Source of the DNA: Pseudomonas canadensis
GTDB lineage: Bacteria; Pseudomonadota; Gammaproteobacteria; Pseudomonadales; Pseudomonadaceae
Direction of reading: 5' to 3'
Length of the DNA: 64,000 nt
NCBI RefSeq assembly: GCF_000503215.1
Contig: NZ_AYTD01000014.1
Span: 1-64,000 of the forward strand
Shown here: positions 25,323-34,146 of the stretch, piece after piece
How positions within the stretch are numbered: the first letter of the stretch is position 1
Layout: every line of letters starts with the position of its first letter
Notes under the pieces: model-generated
Databases searched by the model: none
What the model was told of the DNA's origin: nothing
Seen by the model: the letters and a program-made list of their open reading frames with translations, nothing else
Made by a program: the position numbers and the translations under genes

Positions 25323-25346
25323 CGCCACCTTCGGGTGGCGTTTTTT
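25323..25346 (+). terminator. Rho-independent terminator
   Basis: 7-bp stem CGCCACC/GGTGGCG closed by a UUCG tetraloop and followed by six T, 20 bp after the PepSY gene. Confidence 0.9.
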
Positions 25347-25480
25347 GTGGGCGCTCGTCGGCAAACCGTAGGAAATCTGCCTTGGAGACGAATGAAATTA
25401 CCCCCACATAGTACAAGGCCGTTAGACTCTCAAGCTACAGCCAAGGCATAACGCCATTGCACCCGAACAGGGACCGTTAC

Positions 25481-26653
25481 ATGGGGCAAAAAGCCGCCGA
25501 CATCGCCACTATCGGGCGTATCAGCGCTGTACCGGCCATGCTCAAGGTGATCAGTGACATGACCGGCCTGCGGTTTGCCGCTGTTGCTCGCGTAACGGAA
25601 GACACCTGGACGGCCTGCGCGGTGCTCGACAACCTGGGTTTCGGCCTGGGTGTGGGAGGCGAGCTGGACCTGACCACCACGATCTGCCACGAAATCCGCG
25701 GTTCACACGTGTCCGTGGTGATCGACAAAGCCAGCGAAGATCCGCTTTACCACGACCACCACACGCCACGTGTCTATCAGTTTGAAAGCTACATTTCCGT
25801 GCCGGTGTTCCGCACCGATGGGCGCTTCTTCGGCACCATCTGCGCGCTGGACCCCAACCCCGCGTCACTGCGCAGCAGCACCATCCAATCAACTATGGAG
25901 TCGTTTGCACGCGTGCTGTCGCTGCAGATCGAAGCCGAAGAAAGCCAGCAACAAACCGAAGCCGAGTTGCAGGAAGAACGTGGCACCGCCGAATTGCGTG
26001 AACAATTCATCGCGGTGCTCGGGCACGACTTGCGTAACCCGTTGTTCGCCATAAACTTCGGCGCTGAGCGACTGCTGCGCAAACACCCCGACCCCGCCAC
26101 TGACAAGATTGTGCGCCATATCCTCACCAGCGGTCGGCGCGCGGCGCAACTGGTGGAGGACGTGCTGGATTTCGCCCGCGGGCGCATGGGCAGCGGCATT
26201 CCCTTGAGCATGGGTGATTGCCAGGGCTTGCAGGCTGCGTTGCAACATGTGGTGTCTGAGGTGCAGAGCGTTCATCCACAACGCGAAATTGTTGCGCATA
26301 TCGGCGAACTTCAAGGGCTCAAAGGTGACCGGGAGCGACTGGCGCAACTGCTCTCCAACCTGGTCGCCAATGCCATCCACCACGGCAGTCACGATGGCCC
26401 GGTTGAAGTCACGGCAAGGGTCGAGCAGTCGCAGTTCACGCTGACGGTGAAAAACCCGGGGCAGATCAGCGCACAAGCCCTGCCGCGATTATTTCAGCCC
26501 TACGCGCGTCCAGTTACCGATGCGCCCCAAGCCGGGCTCGGCCTGGGGTTGTACATCGTCAAGCAGATTGCCGATGCCCACGGTGGTGAGCTGAGCGTGT
26601 CCACTACCGAGCAGCACGGCACCGTGTTCACGTTCAGCTTGCCGACCGTTTGA
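25481..26653 (+). CDS. Cytoplasmic GAF-domain sensor histidine kinase
   Basis: Soluble kinase of 390 residues. An N-terminal GAF sensor (about 15-155, with VARVTEDTWTACAVLDNL and FGTICALDPNP) is linked by a Glu/Gln-rich coiled coil to a HisKA domain with the phospho-acceptor His in VLGHDLRNPLFAINFG, then the ATPase domain with the N box (NLVANAIHHG) and the G box (GLGLGLYIVKQIADAHGGEL). No membrane helix, and no response-regulator gene is adjacent, so it is an orphan kinase. ATG 25481 has AGGGA upstream and is preferred to TTG 25457. The GAF ligand is unknown; bilin, haem or small-molecule sensing are options. Confidence 0.92.
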   Translation: MGQKAADIATIGRISAVPAMLKVISDMTGLRFAAVARVTEDTWTACAVLDNLGFGLGVGGELDLTTTICHEIRGSHVSVVIDKASEDPLYHDHHTPRVYQFESYISVPVFRTDGRFFGTICALDPNPASLRSSTIQSTMESFARVLSLQIEAEESQQQTEAELQEERGTAELREQFIAVLGHDLRNPLFAINFGAERLLRKHPDPATDKIVRHILTSGRRAAQLVEDVLDFARGRMGSGIPLSMGDCQGLQAALQHVVSEVQSVHPQREIVAHIGELQGLKGDRERLAQLLSNLVANAIHHGSHDGPVEVTARVEQSQFTLTVKNPGQISAQALPRLFQPYARPVTDAPQAGLGLGLYIVKQIADAHGGELSVSTTEQHGTVFTFSLPTV

Positions 26654-28282
26654 TCAGGCGCCAAGGCGCGCCGTCACCTCATTCAACTCACCTGACAGCC
26701 CACGTAGGTTGTGACTAGCCGCTTCGGTACGCTTGACGTTATCGAGGTTGGCCGTGGCCACGGTGGTGATCTGCGTGATGTTGCGCGAAATATCTTCCGC
26801 CACCGACGTCTGCTCCTCGGCCGCCGTGGCGATCTGGCGGTTCATGTCGCGGATCGCTTCCACCGCCTGGGTAATGTGAGCCAGCATGGCACCGGCTTGC
26901 GTGACCTTTTCCACACTCTCATCGCTGCACGACTGGCCACTCACGATGGCTTCAGCCGCATCCACCGCGCCGTTCTGTACCGCTTCGATAATCCCGTTGA
27001 TCTCGATGATCGACGCCGCCGTGCGTTGCGCCAGGCTTCGCACTTCATCGGCCACCACCGCAAAACCACGGCCGGCTTCGCCTGCGCGCGCAGCTTCAAT
27101 CGCGGCATTGAGCGCCAGCAGGTTGGTCTGCTCGGCAATGCCGCGAATCACTTCCAGCACCTTGCCGATGCGCACGCTGTCGGTTTCCAGGCGGCGGATG
27201 ATGGTGCCGGTATTAAGGATCTCGTTACGCATCTGGCCGATGGTGGCAATAGTGACTTTCATCACTTCACCGCCTTCGCGGGCCGAGTGATCGGCCTCGT
27301 CCGCCGCGCGGGAGGCACTGGCGGCGTGGCGCGCGACTTCCTGGGCGGTGGCCGACATTTCAGTCATGGCCGTGGCCACCTGGTCGGTTCGGTTGAATTG
27401 ATCATTGGTGCCCGTCGCCATCTGCCCGGCGATGGCATTCAACTCGCCGCTGGCGCTGACCAGGTCGGTAGCACTGCGCTGTAAACGGCTGAAGGTTTCG
27501 GCAAGAAAGTCACGCAAGGTATTCGCGGCAGCGGCCAGGTGGCCCAGCTCATCCTGACGACGGCTGGCAACACGCTCGGCAAAGCGACCATGGCTCAGTT
27601 GCGTCACGTAGTCGATCAAGCCACGGATCGGCAGGATCAGGTTGCGGTTGATCAACCACAGGCTGAACAGACCGATCAACACACCCGACAACAGCATGAT
27701 CGCCAGCCCCACCAGCACGGTGCGCTCGGCATAGGCGCTGATGGCCTTGGATTGCTGGCTGCCTTGTTCGCGCAGGTCGCTGACCAACGCACTCATCTGC
27801 TCACTGGCGGCGCGATCCACACCTTTCACCGCGGTGTCGCCGGCCGTTGCATCGCCACCGGCGGCCACGTAGGCATCGCGGCCCTTCTGGTAAGCCACGC
27901 CGAGTTGCTGGTGTTCCTGGCGCAAGGTTTCGATGCGTCGGCTCAGGCTCGGGTCGCTGCGAGTCTGGGTGACCAGCCGGGTGAGGATGCCTTGAACGTC
28001 GCGCTGGCGGTCCTGAAACTGATTCCAGTATTTCTCCATGTCTTGGGGCTGTTTGCCGCGCAGCAGGACGTTTTTCCATTCCTGAACCTGCACCTTGAAT
28101 TGCAGGTTGGCCTCGTCAATCAATTGTGAAGTCAGCAGCGGCCCATCGATCAAGCTGCGATAGCTCTGCACCCCGTTGGACAAAAAATTGAAACAGGCCA
28201 GGGCGATCAACAGCATCGCCAAAAGACTGCCACCGAGCAGCGACAGGATTTGTGCTCTCAAGGAGGTTCGCAAAACATTCAT
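26654..28282 (-). CDS. Transmembrane methyl-accepting chemotaxis protein
   Basis: Chemoreceptor of 542 residues. A first membrane helix (about 10-35, ILSLLGGSLLAMLLIALACF) is followed by a helical periplasmic sensor of ~150 residues (with QFKVQVQEWKNVLLRG), a second helix (LVGLAIMLLSGVLIGLFSLW), HAMP and the signalling hairpin with [20 protein letters not shown]. The sensor looks like the helical four-helix type of the phosphate receptor CtpL, but that assignment is tentative. ATG 28282 starts just before the first helix; the longer frame to 28465 adds unrelated residues. It ends flush against the convergent kinase gene. Pho-box-like repeats lie upstream. Confidence 0.92.
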   Translation of the reverse strand: MNVLRTSLRAQILSLLGGSLLAMLLIALACFNFLSNGVQSYRSLIDGPLLTSQLIDEANLQFKVQVQEWKNVLLRGKQPQDMEKYWNQFQDRQRDVQGILTRLVTQTRSDPSLSRRIETLRQEHQQLGVAYQKGRDAYVAAGGDATAGDTAVKGVDRAASEQMSALVSDLREQGSQQSKAISAYAERTVLVGLAIMLLSGVLIGLFSLWLINRNLILPIRGLIDYVTQLSHGRFAERVASRRQDELGHLAAAANTLRDFLAETFSRLQRSATDLVSASGELNAIAGQMATGTNDQFNRTDQVATAMTEMSATAQEVARHAASASRAADEADHSAREGGEVMKVTIATIGQMRNEILNTGTIIRRLETDSVRIGKVLEVIRGIAEQTNLLALNAAIEAARAGEAGRGFAVVADEVRSLAQRTAASIIEINGIIEAVQNGAVDAAEAIVSGQSCSDESVEKVTQAGAMLAHITQAVEAIRDMNRQIATAAEEQTSVAEDISRNITQITTVATANLDNVKRTEAASHNLRGLSGELNEVTARLGA

Positions 28283-28417
28283 CGGGGAAAAGCCTCGATA
28301 CAAGGAATTGGTGCGTGCACGCCTAACGTCCTTGTAATCAAAAGGCACCGCCCATCCACAGCGGGCCTTGATGCCTTGAATCGGCCGGATTAGAGCCTTC
28401 TTGAACGGCTCCTGACA

Positions 28418-28476
28418 AAAGGTCAAATAAATGTCATCACTACGAAATAAATTCAAAACCGTCACAAAACTGTCAA
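28418..28476. promoter_or_regulatory. Two Pho-box-like direct-repeat pairs
   Basis: GTCA cores occur at 28422, 28433, 28461 and 28472: two pairs each with the 11-bp spacing of PhoB half-sites. The second pair, CCGTCAC-AAAA-CTGTCAA, matches the CTGTCAT-N4-CTGTCAT consensus at 11 of 14 positions. The site lies between the divergent chemoreceptor and zntB-like genes; its strand sense favours the latter. Confidence 0.4.
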
Positions 28477-28545
28477 ATCCACTTGCAATGATTCGCGCAT
28501 GCGAACCTGTGAAATCTCCTACAGGCGCTTTTTCTGCGAGCCCTC

Positions 28546-29568
28546 ATGAACCACAGCATCGATCACAGCCACCAGGATTCCGACCTGTTTGGCTTGCTCT
28601 ACGGTTTTCGTTTTCGCCCAGGGGAAAAGGGTGAGCAGATAGATTCGGCGGCGGCGCTCCAGGCGTTGCGCCAACCGGGTGACCCGGAAGAATTCCTGTG
28701 GCTGCACCTGAACCTAGCCCACGCCGCGTGCGAGCGCTGGATGCAGGCCCACCTGGACCTGCCGGAAGAGTTCTTCGAAGCCCTGCACGAAGGCTCGCGT
28801 TCCACGCGCATCGAACACGTCGACTCGGCCTTGCTGGCGGTGGTCAACGACGTGGTGTTCAACTTCAGCAGCATGGTCTCGTCGGACATTTCCACGCTGT
28901 GGGTCTGCGCCCGCAGCCGCTTGCTGATCAGTGCGCGCCTGCAACCGCTGCACTCGGTGGATAAACTGCGCTCGTCGGTAAAAGCCGGTGAAAGCTTTCG
29001 CTCGCCGCTGGCCTTACTGGTGCACCTGTTACGCGACCAGGGTGAAGTGCTGACCCAGATCGTGCGCAAGACCAGCATCAGCGTCGACCATATCGAAGAC
29101 CAGTTGCTGTCCTCACGCCTGTCCACCAACCGCGCCGAACTCGGCGCCGCACGCCGGGTGCTGGTGCGCCTGCAACGCCTGCTGGCGCTGGAGCCGGGCT
29201 CGCTGCTGCGCCTGCTCAACCGGCCGCCGCAGTGGTTGCAAAAGGAAGACGTCAAGGAGCTGCGCAAATCCACCGAGGAGTTTGCGTTGATCATCAACGA
29301 CCTGATGGCCCTGGGTGAACGCATCAAATTGTTGCAGGAAGAAATCGCCGCCAACCTCAACGAGCAAAGCAACCGCACGCTGTTCACCCTAACCGTGGTG
29401 ACAGTGCTGGCGTTGCCCATCAACATCATCGCCGGCTTTTTTGGCATGAACGTGGGCGGTGTGCCGCTTTCCCAAGACCCGGAAGGCTTCTGGATTCTGG
29501 TGGCGCTCGTCGCGACCTTCACGTTGATTGCCGGGCGCTGGGCCTTCAGAAAGCGCAAGGATTACTGA
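28546..29568 (+). CDS. zntB: CorA-family divalent-cation transporter, ZntB-like
   Basis: Inner-membrane pentameric channel/transporter of 340 residues. A large N-terminal cytoplasmic funnel and long helix (about 1-275) is followed by two C-terminal helices; the first ends in the GMN signature (FFGMNVGGVPL), and the loop after it keeps the ZntB-type G-V-P. Basic cytoplasmic tail RKRKDY. ZntB moves Zn2+ with protons; CorA moves Mg2+; sequence alone favours ZntB because of the loop GGVPLSQDPEGF. Preceded by Pho-box-like repeats, followed by a PiT gene 102 bp downstream, which may hint at metal-phosphate co-handling. Confidence 0.88.
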   Translation: MNHSIDHSHQDSDLFGLLYGFRFRPGEKGEQIDSAAALQALRQPGDPEEFLWLHLNLAHAACERWMQAHLDLPEEFFEALHEGSRSTRIEHVDSALLAVVNDVVFNFSSMVSSDISTLWVCARSRLLISARLQPLHSVDKLRSSVKAGESFRSPLALLVHLLRDQGEVLTQIVRKTSISVDHIEDQLLSSRLSTNRAELGAARRVLVRLQRLLALEPGSLLRLLNRPPQWLQKEDVKELRKSTEEFALIINDLMALGERIKLLQEEIAANLNEQSNRTLFTLTVVTVLALPINIIAGFFGMNVGGVPLSQDPEGFWILVALVATFTLIAGRWAFRKRKDY

Positions 29569-29670
29569 CCAGCGGCCAGCTCAATCACCTAAACACTGAT
29601 GTATGGCAGCATCTCTGTAACATTCTGCAATGACTATGAACGACATCCTCATCACACTGGATGCTCCGGC

Positions 29671-31287
29671 ATGGCCACCCCTTCCCTGACTGCCTCCACC
29701 CACGCCTCACCTGCAGACCCAAAACCCAGGCTGGACAAGAAACCCGGCCTGGTGACGGTAATCATCTTCTTCGCCGTGCTCGCCATGGGCTTGTTGTTCA
29801 CCGCCTACAGCCTGATGCATGACATGCACGAAATGGGCGCCCAACTCACCACCTGGACGCCCTTCTTGCTGCTCGGGGTGGCGCTGTTGATCGCCCTGGG
29901 ATTCGAGTTCGTCAATGGTTTCCACGACACCGCCAATGCCGTGGCGACGGTGATCTACACCAACTCCTTGCCGCCGCACTTTGCGGTGGTGTGGTCAGGC
30001 TTTTTCAACTTCCTTGGCGTACTGCTTTCCAGCGGCGCGGTAGCGTTCGGCATCATTGCGTTGTTGCCGGTGGAGTTGATTCTGCAGGTGGGTTCGTCGG
30101 CCGGTTTCGCGATGATCTTCGCCCTGTTGATCGCCGCCATCCTGTGGAACCTCGGCACCTGGTGGCTGGGTTTGCCGGCGTCTTCGTCCCACACATTGAT
30201 TGGTTCGATCATCGGCGTCGGCGTGGCGAATGCCCTGATGCACGGGCGTGATGGCACCAGCGGGGTGGACTGGAGCCAGGCAATCAAGATTGGTTACGCC
30301 TTGCTGCTGTCGCCGCTGATCGGCTTTGCCTTTGCGGCGATGCTGTTGCTGGCCCTGCGCGCGTTCGTCAAGAATCGCGCGCTGTACAAGGCACCCAAAG
30401 GCGACACCCCGCCACCGTGGTGGATCCGCGGCATGCTGATTGCCACGTGCACCGGCGTGTCTTTTGCCCATGGCTCCAACGACGGGCAGAAAGGCATGGG
30501 CCTGATCATGCTGATCCTGGTCGGCACCCTGCCGATGGCCTACGCGCTGAACCGCACCATGCCGGCCGAGCAGTCGTTGCAGTTCGCGGCGGTGGCCGAA
30601 GTGACCCAAGTGGCACTGGTGAAAAGCGCGCCGCAGGCACTGACCGGCGACCCGCGCCCGATCCTCTCGACCTACGTGCGCACCAAGGAAGCCACCCCGG
30701 AACTGGTCCCCGCCCTCGCCGCCCTGGCCGGGCAGATCGGTGATGAAGTCAAAGGCTACGGTTCCTTGGCCAAAGTGCCCGCCGAGGCTGTGGGCAACGT
30801 GCGCAATGACATGTACCTGACCAGCGAAACCATTCGCCTGATGGACAAGGGCAAGGTCGGTAATTTCGACGCGGATACCCAGGGCAAGCTGCAACTGTTC
30901 AAGCAACAGATCGACAGTTCTACACGCTTCATTCCGCTGTGGGTGAAGATCGCCGTGGCCATCGCCCTGGGACTGGGCACCATGGTCGGCTGGAAGCGCA
31001 TCGTGGTGACCGTGGGCGAGAAGATCGGCAAGACGCACCTGACCTACGCCCAAGGCGCCTCGGCAGAAATGGTGGCGATGCTGACCATCGGCGCGGCGGA
31101 TATGTATGGGTTGCCTGTGTCGACCACCCACGTGTTGTCGTCGGGTGTGGCGGGGACTATGGTCGCGAACGGGGGCGGGTTGCAGATGCGCACAATCCGC
31201 AACCTGGCGATGGCGTGGGTGCTGACGTTGCCAGCGGCCATCCTGCTGTCAGGTAGCCTCTACTGGCTGTTCACCCAACTCTTCTGA
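29671..31287 (+). CDS. pitA: Low-affinity inorganic phosphate transporter (PiT family)
   Basis: Inner-membrane metal-phosphate:H+ symporter of 538 residues with ten or more helices. Both PiT signature repeats are present: GFEFVNGFHDTANAVATVIY in the N-terminal half and FAHGSNDGQKGMGLIML in the C-terminal half; the inverted repeat G-x-x-S-S-S-H-T-L reads PASSSHTLIGSIIGVGV and PVSTTHVLSSGVAG. A large soluble loop of ~120 residues sits between halves. An N-terminal cytoplasmic leader of ~25 residues precedes the first helix. ATG 29671 is chosen over 29599, whose extra residues do not fit the family. It ends at a hairpin shared with the convergent pxp operon. Confidence 0.93.
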   Translation: MATPSLTASTHASPADPKPRLDKKPGLVTVIIFFAVLAMGLLFTAYSLMHDMHEMGAQLTTWTPFLLLGVALLIALGFEFVNGFHDTANAVATVIYTNSLPPHFAVVWSGFFNFLGVLLSSGAVAFGIIALLPVELILQVGSSAGFAMIFALLIAAILWNLGTWWLGLPASSSHTLIGSIIGVGVANALMHGRDGTSGVDWSQAIKIGYALLLSPLIGFAFAAMLLLALRAFVKNRALYKAPKGDTPPPWWIRGMLIATCTGVSFAHGSNDGQKGMGLIMLILVGTLPMAYALNRTMPAEQSLQFAAVAEVTQVALVKSAPQALTGDPRPILSTYVRTKEATPELVPALAALAGQIGDEVKGYGSLAKVPAEAVGNVRNDMYLTSETIRLMDKGKVGNFDADTQGKLQLFKQQIDSSTRFIPLWVKIAVAIALGLGTMVGWKRIVVTVGEKIGKTHLTYAQGASAEMVAMLTIGAADMYGLPVSTTHVLSSGVAGTMVANGGGLQMRTIRNLAMAWVLTLPAAILLSGSLYWLFTQLF

Positions 31288-31305
31288 CACCACACAGGGC
31301 AACAA

Positions 31306-31333
31306 TGTGGGAGCGGGCTTGCTCGCTCCCACA
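31306..31333. terminator. Hairpin between convergent pitA and pxpC
   Basis: TGTGGGAGCG/CGCTCCCACA inverted repeat (10-bp arms) with a short loop and a following T-rich stretch. It is REP-derived (GGGAGCGGGCTTGC) and placed to stop transcription from both sides. Confidence 0.7.
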
Positions 31334-31350
31334 TTTGGATTTGTATTTCT

Positions 31351-32325
31351 TCAGTGATTGAAAAGCCCAGTCATAGCCTTCAGCCGTTTTTTGTACACCC
31401 GCCGCGCCTCCAACGCCTCCTCCAGCGTCACCGCCACAAACCCCGCCCGCTGGTTCGGCTGCATCTGGCCGATCAGGTCCAAGTCGGCGCTGATCACCGT
31501 ACCGATCATCGCGTAGCCACCGCCCGACACCGCATCCCGGTGCAACACAATCGGCTCCAATCCCGCCGGTACCTGGATCGAGCCAATCGGGTAGCAACTG
31601 TCGACGATATTCGACGGATCCGACCCCGCGCCAAACGGCTGCTCACGTGGCTGGAAACTCAAGGCACTCCCGCCTTTGAAGCGATACCCGATGCGGTCGG
31701 CTTCGGAACCCACGGTCCACGGTTCGACAAAAAAGCTACTCTTGGCCGCCTCCGTGAGGCGCTCGTAATACAGCCCCGGCACTACACGCAGAGTCACATC
31801 ACCGCCCACTGATCGGCGCAGTGCCATCGGCAGGCTGTTGCCCGCCCGGCCCACGCCACTGGCTGCACCGATGGGCAGTTCATCACCTTCCTGCAAGCGC
31901 CGCCCGTGGAACCCGCCGAGGGCGCCGAGGATGTAAGTCGAGCGACTGCCCAGCACCAACGGCACGTCAATCCCGCCGGCCACCGCGAGGTAGGTCCGTG
32001 CGCCCGCCTTGGGAAACTCGAAGCGCAACACCTGCCCGGCGCGGACCTGGAACGCGGTGTCCTGGTGCACCACTTCACCGTCCAGGCGCGGCGACATCAA
32101 GGCGCCGCTGAGGGCCACCAGCGCGTCCTGCTGAAACTCCAGTTCGGGGCCGATCAGCGTGCATTCCAGGCCCGCCGCGCCGACTGGATTGCCGACCAGG
32201 TGGTTGGCTGCACTCAACGCATATTGATCCAATGCACCCGACGGCGGGATGCCCAAGTGGTAATAGCCTTCACGGCCAAGGTCCTGCACGGAGGTGGCGA
32301 GGCCGGGTTTGAGGACCTTGATCAT
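31351..32325 (-). CDS. pxpC: 5-oxoprolinase subunit C
   Basis: Biotin-dependent-carboxylase-like subunit of the ATP-dependent 5-oxoprolinase that opens 5-oxoproline (pyroglutamate) to L-glutamate in the cytoplasm; 324 residues, the usual size. Family marks: MIKVLKPGLATSVQDLGREGY, PPSGALDQYALSAANHLVGN, and AGVQ-type core (AGGIDVPLVLGSRSTYILGA). Its start overlaps the pxpB stop (ATGA), indicating translational coupling. The order here is A-B-C. It ends at a shared hairpin with pitA. Confidence 0.95.
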   Translation of the reverse strand: MIKVLKPGLATSVQDLGREGYYHLGIPPSGALDQYALSAANHLVGNPVGAAGLECTLIGPELEFQQDALVALSGALMSPRLDGEVVHQDTAFQVRAGQVLRFEFPKAGARTYLAVAGGIDVPLVLGSRSTYILGALGGFHGRRLQEGDELPIGAASGVGRAGNSLPMALRRSVGGDVTLRVVPGLYYERLTEAAKSSFFVEPWTVGSEADRIGYRFKGGSALSFQPREQPFGAGSDPSNIVDSCYPIGSIQVPAGLEPIVLHRDAVSGGGYAMIGTVISADLDLIGQMQPNQRAGFVAVTLEEALEARRVYKKRLKAMTGLFNH

Positions 32326-33200
32326 GCCAGTGCCTCCTGCAGGGATTTCGGATAACCGATGGGGTCGGCGAGAAAGGCGTCGAGGGAAAATTCCACGGGA
32401 CGGATGCGCAGGTCGAAACGTCCTGCATCCACGTCGGCCACCGCCAAGTCGTAGGCCTCACGGTCCATGGGTTTGAACTGCACGATATCGCCAGGACGGA
32501 AGAACACCATGTGTTCCTTGAGGTACGCCAGTTGCTGCGCCGGGTCGTAGATCGGGGCTGGGGTCACGCCAAACATCTGGTAGCCGCCGGCACCGCGTAC
32601 CGAGTAGATGCAGCCAAAACAGCCGCCATGGCCGAGGGTGAGTTTCGGCGTATCAGTGCGCGGTCGCAGGTACTTGGGCACCTGCAATTGCCGCTCGCGC
32701 TCGACCATCTGGAACATGAACGGCAGGCCCGCCACAAATCCGACCATCGACACAAACCACGGCGCACCACTGTGGGCGGCGATAAACGCCTCGACATCGG
32801 CCAGCCCGTTGATGCGCGCGGCGTACTCCAGGTCCGTACCGCTGGGGTCTTGGTGGCGGTCGCGAAAACGCATCAGGGTTTCGTGGGTCCACGGGTCGTT
32901 GTACAGCACCGGGATTTCGATGATGCGCGTGTGCAAGGTGCGTTCAGCCACAGCTTGGGCTTCGGCGGTCTGCACCGCATCGAGCAGCACATGCGGGGCG
33001 ATGCGGTCGGGGTCAAAGCGGATCTGGAACGACGCGTTGGCCAGGCACACATCCAGCACGCCTTCCAGCGCCAGGCGCTCCACGGCACGGGTCACCGCCA
33101 TGCCTTTGAAAAAGGCCTCCAGGGACATGCTGTCGCTGACCTCGGCAAACAGGTGTTCATCACCGCCGAAGCTGTAGCGGATGGGAGATGTTTCAGCCAT
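32322..33200 (-). CDS. pxpB: 5-oxoprolinase subunit B
   Basis: Kinase-inhibitor-like (KipI) subunit of 5-oxoprolinase; 292 residues. The family core is FAEVSDSMSLEAFFKGMAVT, PVLYNDPWTHETL, then the GFVAGLPFMFQMVERERQL region and the GxGGCFGCIYSVRGAGGYQM strand, quoted as GGCFGCIYSVRGAGGYQMFG. Together with PxpC it phosphorylates or activates 5-oxoproline for hydrolysis by PxpA. ATG 33200 has AGAGG 8 nt upstream; the frame to 33221 would add an unsupported leader. It overlaps pxpC by 4 bp and follows pxpA by 57 bp. Confidence 0.95.
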   Translation of the reverse strand: MAETSPIRYSFGGDEHLFAEVSDSMSLEAFFKGMAVTRAVERLALEGVLDVCLANASFQIRFDPDRIAPHVLLDAVQTAEAQAVAERTLHTRIIEIPVLYNDPWTHETLMRFRDRHQDPSGTDLEYAARINGLADVEAFIAAHSGAPWFVSMVGFVAGLPFMFQMVERERQLQVPKYLRPRTDTPKLTLGHGGCFGCIYSVRGAGGYQMFGVTPAPIYDPAQQLAYLKEHMVFFRPGDIVQFKPMDREAYDLAVADVDAGRFDLRIRPVEFSLDAFLADPIGYPKSLQEALA

Positions 33201-33257
33201 GTCTGTTCCTCTTGGAATCATTGTAGAAAGGCAGGCGAAAAAATTGAGGAATCGTTT

Positions 33258-34016
33258 TTATTGTGGTGTTTTGACGGTGATATCCGCTCGGTCCAACGCT
33301 TCGCGGGTCGCCTCTACCAACTCAAGGGCACCCGGCGTGTCGCTGTGCAGGCAGATGGAATCGAATTCAATAAACAGGTCTTCGCCTTCCACGGTTCGCA
33401 CCAGCCCGGTCTGACAAGCCCGCAGGACGCGCGCCGCCACCGTCGCAGGATCCAGCGCTCGCACATTGCGGGTAAACACGATGGAGCCGGTCAGATCGTA
33501 CTCACGGTCGGCATAAAACTCCCGCACCACCGGCTGCCCCAGCTCCTTGGCCACGCGCCAGATCACCGAGTTGGGCATGCAGTACAACAACAGCGTCGGT
33601 TCGATGATTTGCAGGTTCTTCACCAGCAGCCGCGCCGCTTCTTCATCTCGGGCCAGGTGCATGTACAGCGCGCCGTGGGGCTTGATGTGTTGCAGGGTCA
33701 CACCTTGGGCCCGGGCGATTTCCCGCAGGGCGCCGAGCTGATAGAGCATATCGTCCACCAGTTCCTGGGCCGGTGCGTTGATGTGGCGACGGCCAAAACC
33801 GACCAGGTCCCGAAAACCCGGATGCGCGCCGATGGCCACGCCCAGTTGCTTGGCGCGCTCGACCGTACGACGCATGGTGCCGGGGTCGCCAGCATGGAAG
33901 CCGGTAGCAATGTTGGCCGAGCTGATGTACGCCATCAGCTCGGCGTCGACGCCATCGCCGATGGTCCAGGGGCCGAAGCCTTCGCCCATGTCCGAATTGA
34001 AATCCACTGCCTGCAT
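33258..34016 (-). CDS. pxpA: 5-oxoprolinase subunit A (LamB/YcsF family)
   Basis: Catalytic LamB/YcsF-family subunit of the 5-oxoprolinase complex; 252 residues. Marks include [48 protein letters not shown] and [22 protein letters not shown] 34016 (MQAVDFNSD) matches the family start; the longer frame contains the promoter. First gene of the pxpA-pxpB-pxpC operon, transcribed away from a LysR gene at 34147 with 130 bp between, containing a palindrome; LysR control is inferred. Confidence 0.95.
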   Translation of the reverse strand: MQAVDFNSDMGEGFGPWTIGDGVDAELMAYISSANIATGFHAGDPGTMRRTVERAKQLGVAIGAHPGFRDLVGFGRRHINAPAQELVDDMLYQLGALREIARAQGVTLQHIKPHGALYMHLARDEEAARLLVKNLQIIEPTLLLYCMPNSVIWRVAKELGQPVVREFYADREYDLTGSIVFTRNVRALDPATVAARVLRACQTGLVRTVEGEDLFIEFDSICLHSDTPGALELVEATREALDRADITVKTPQ

Positions 34017-34086
34017 CAGAGTCGCTCCGCCTAAGTGATGGAGGAAAAGTAGGCTGCGGCTTGACCCCTTGGGAAGATCTATTATC

Positions 34087-34099
34087 AGATGGCCCATCT
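34087..34099. promoter_or_regulatory. Candidate LysR operator at the pxp/LysR divergent promoter
   Basis: AGATGG-C-CCATCT, perfect 6-bp arms, with further ATCAGAT copies on both sides (34084-34090 and after AAA at 34106). It lies midway between the two divergent start codons. Confidence 0.4.
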
Positions 34100-34146
34100 T
34101 CTGAAAATCAGATACTCCATACCACCACCCACTGGAGGAGCCCGGC

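Noticed and set aside
28492..28505. TTCGCGCATGCGAA palindrome upstream of the zntB-like gene
   Set aside because: Only 5-bp arms and no second copy or known consensus; could be chance.
29995..31131. 378-codon open frame on the - strand
   Set aside because: Antisense to pitA, His/Gln-rich shadow.
32511..34034. 507-codon open frame on the + strand
   Set aside because: Antisense to pxpB and pxpA, which have full family motifs; composition is shadow-like.
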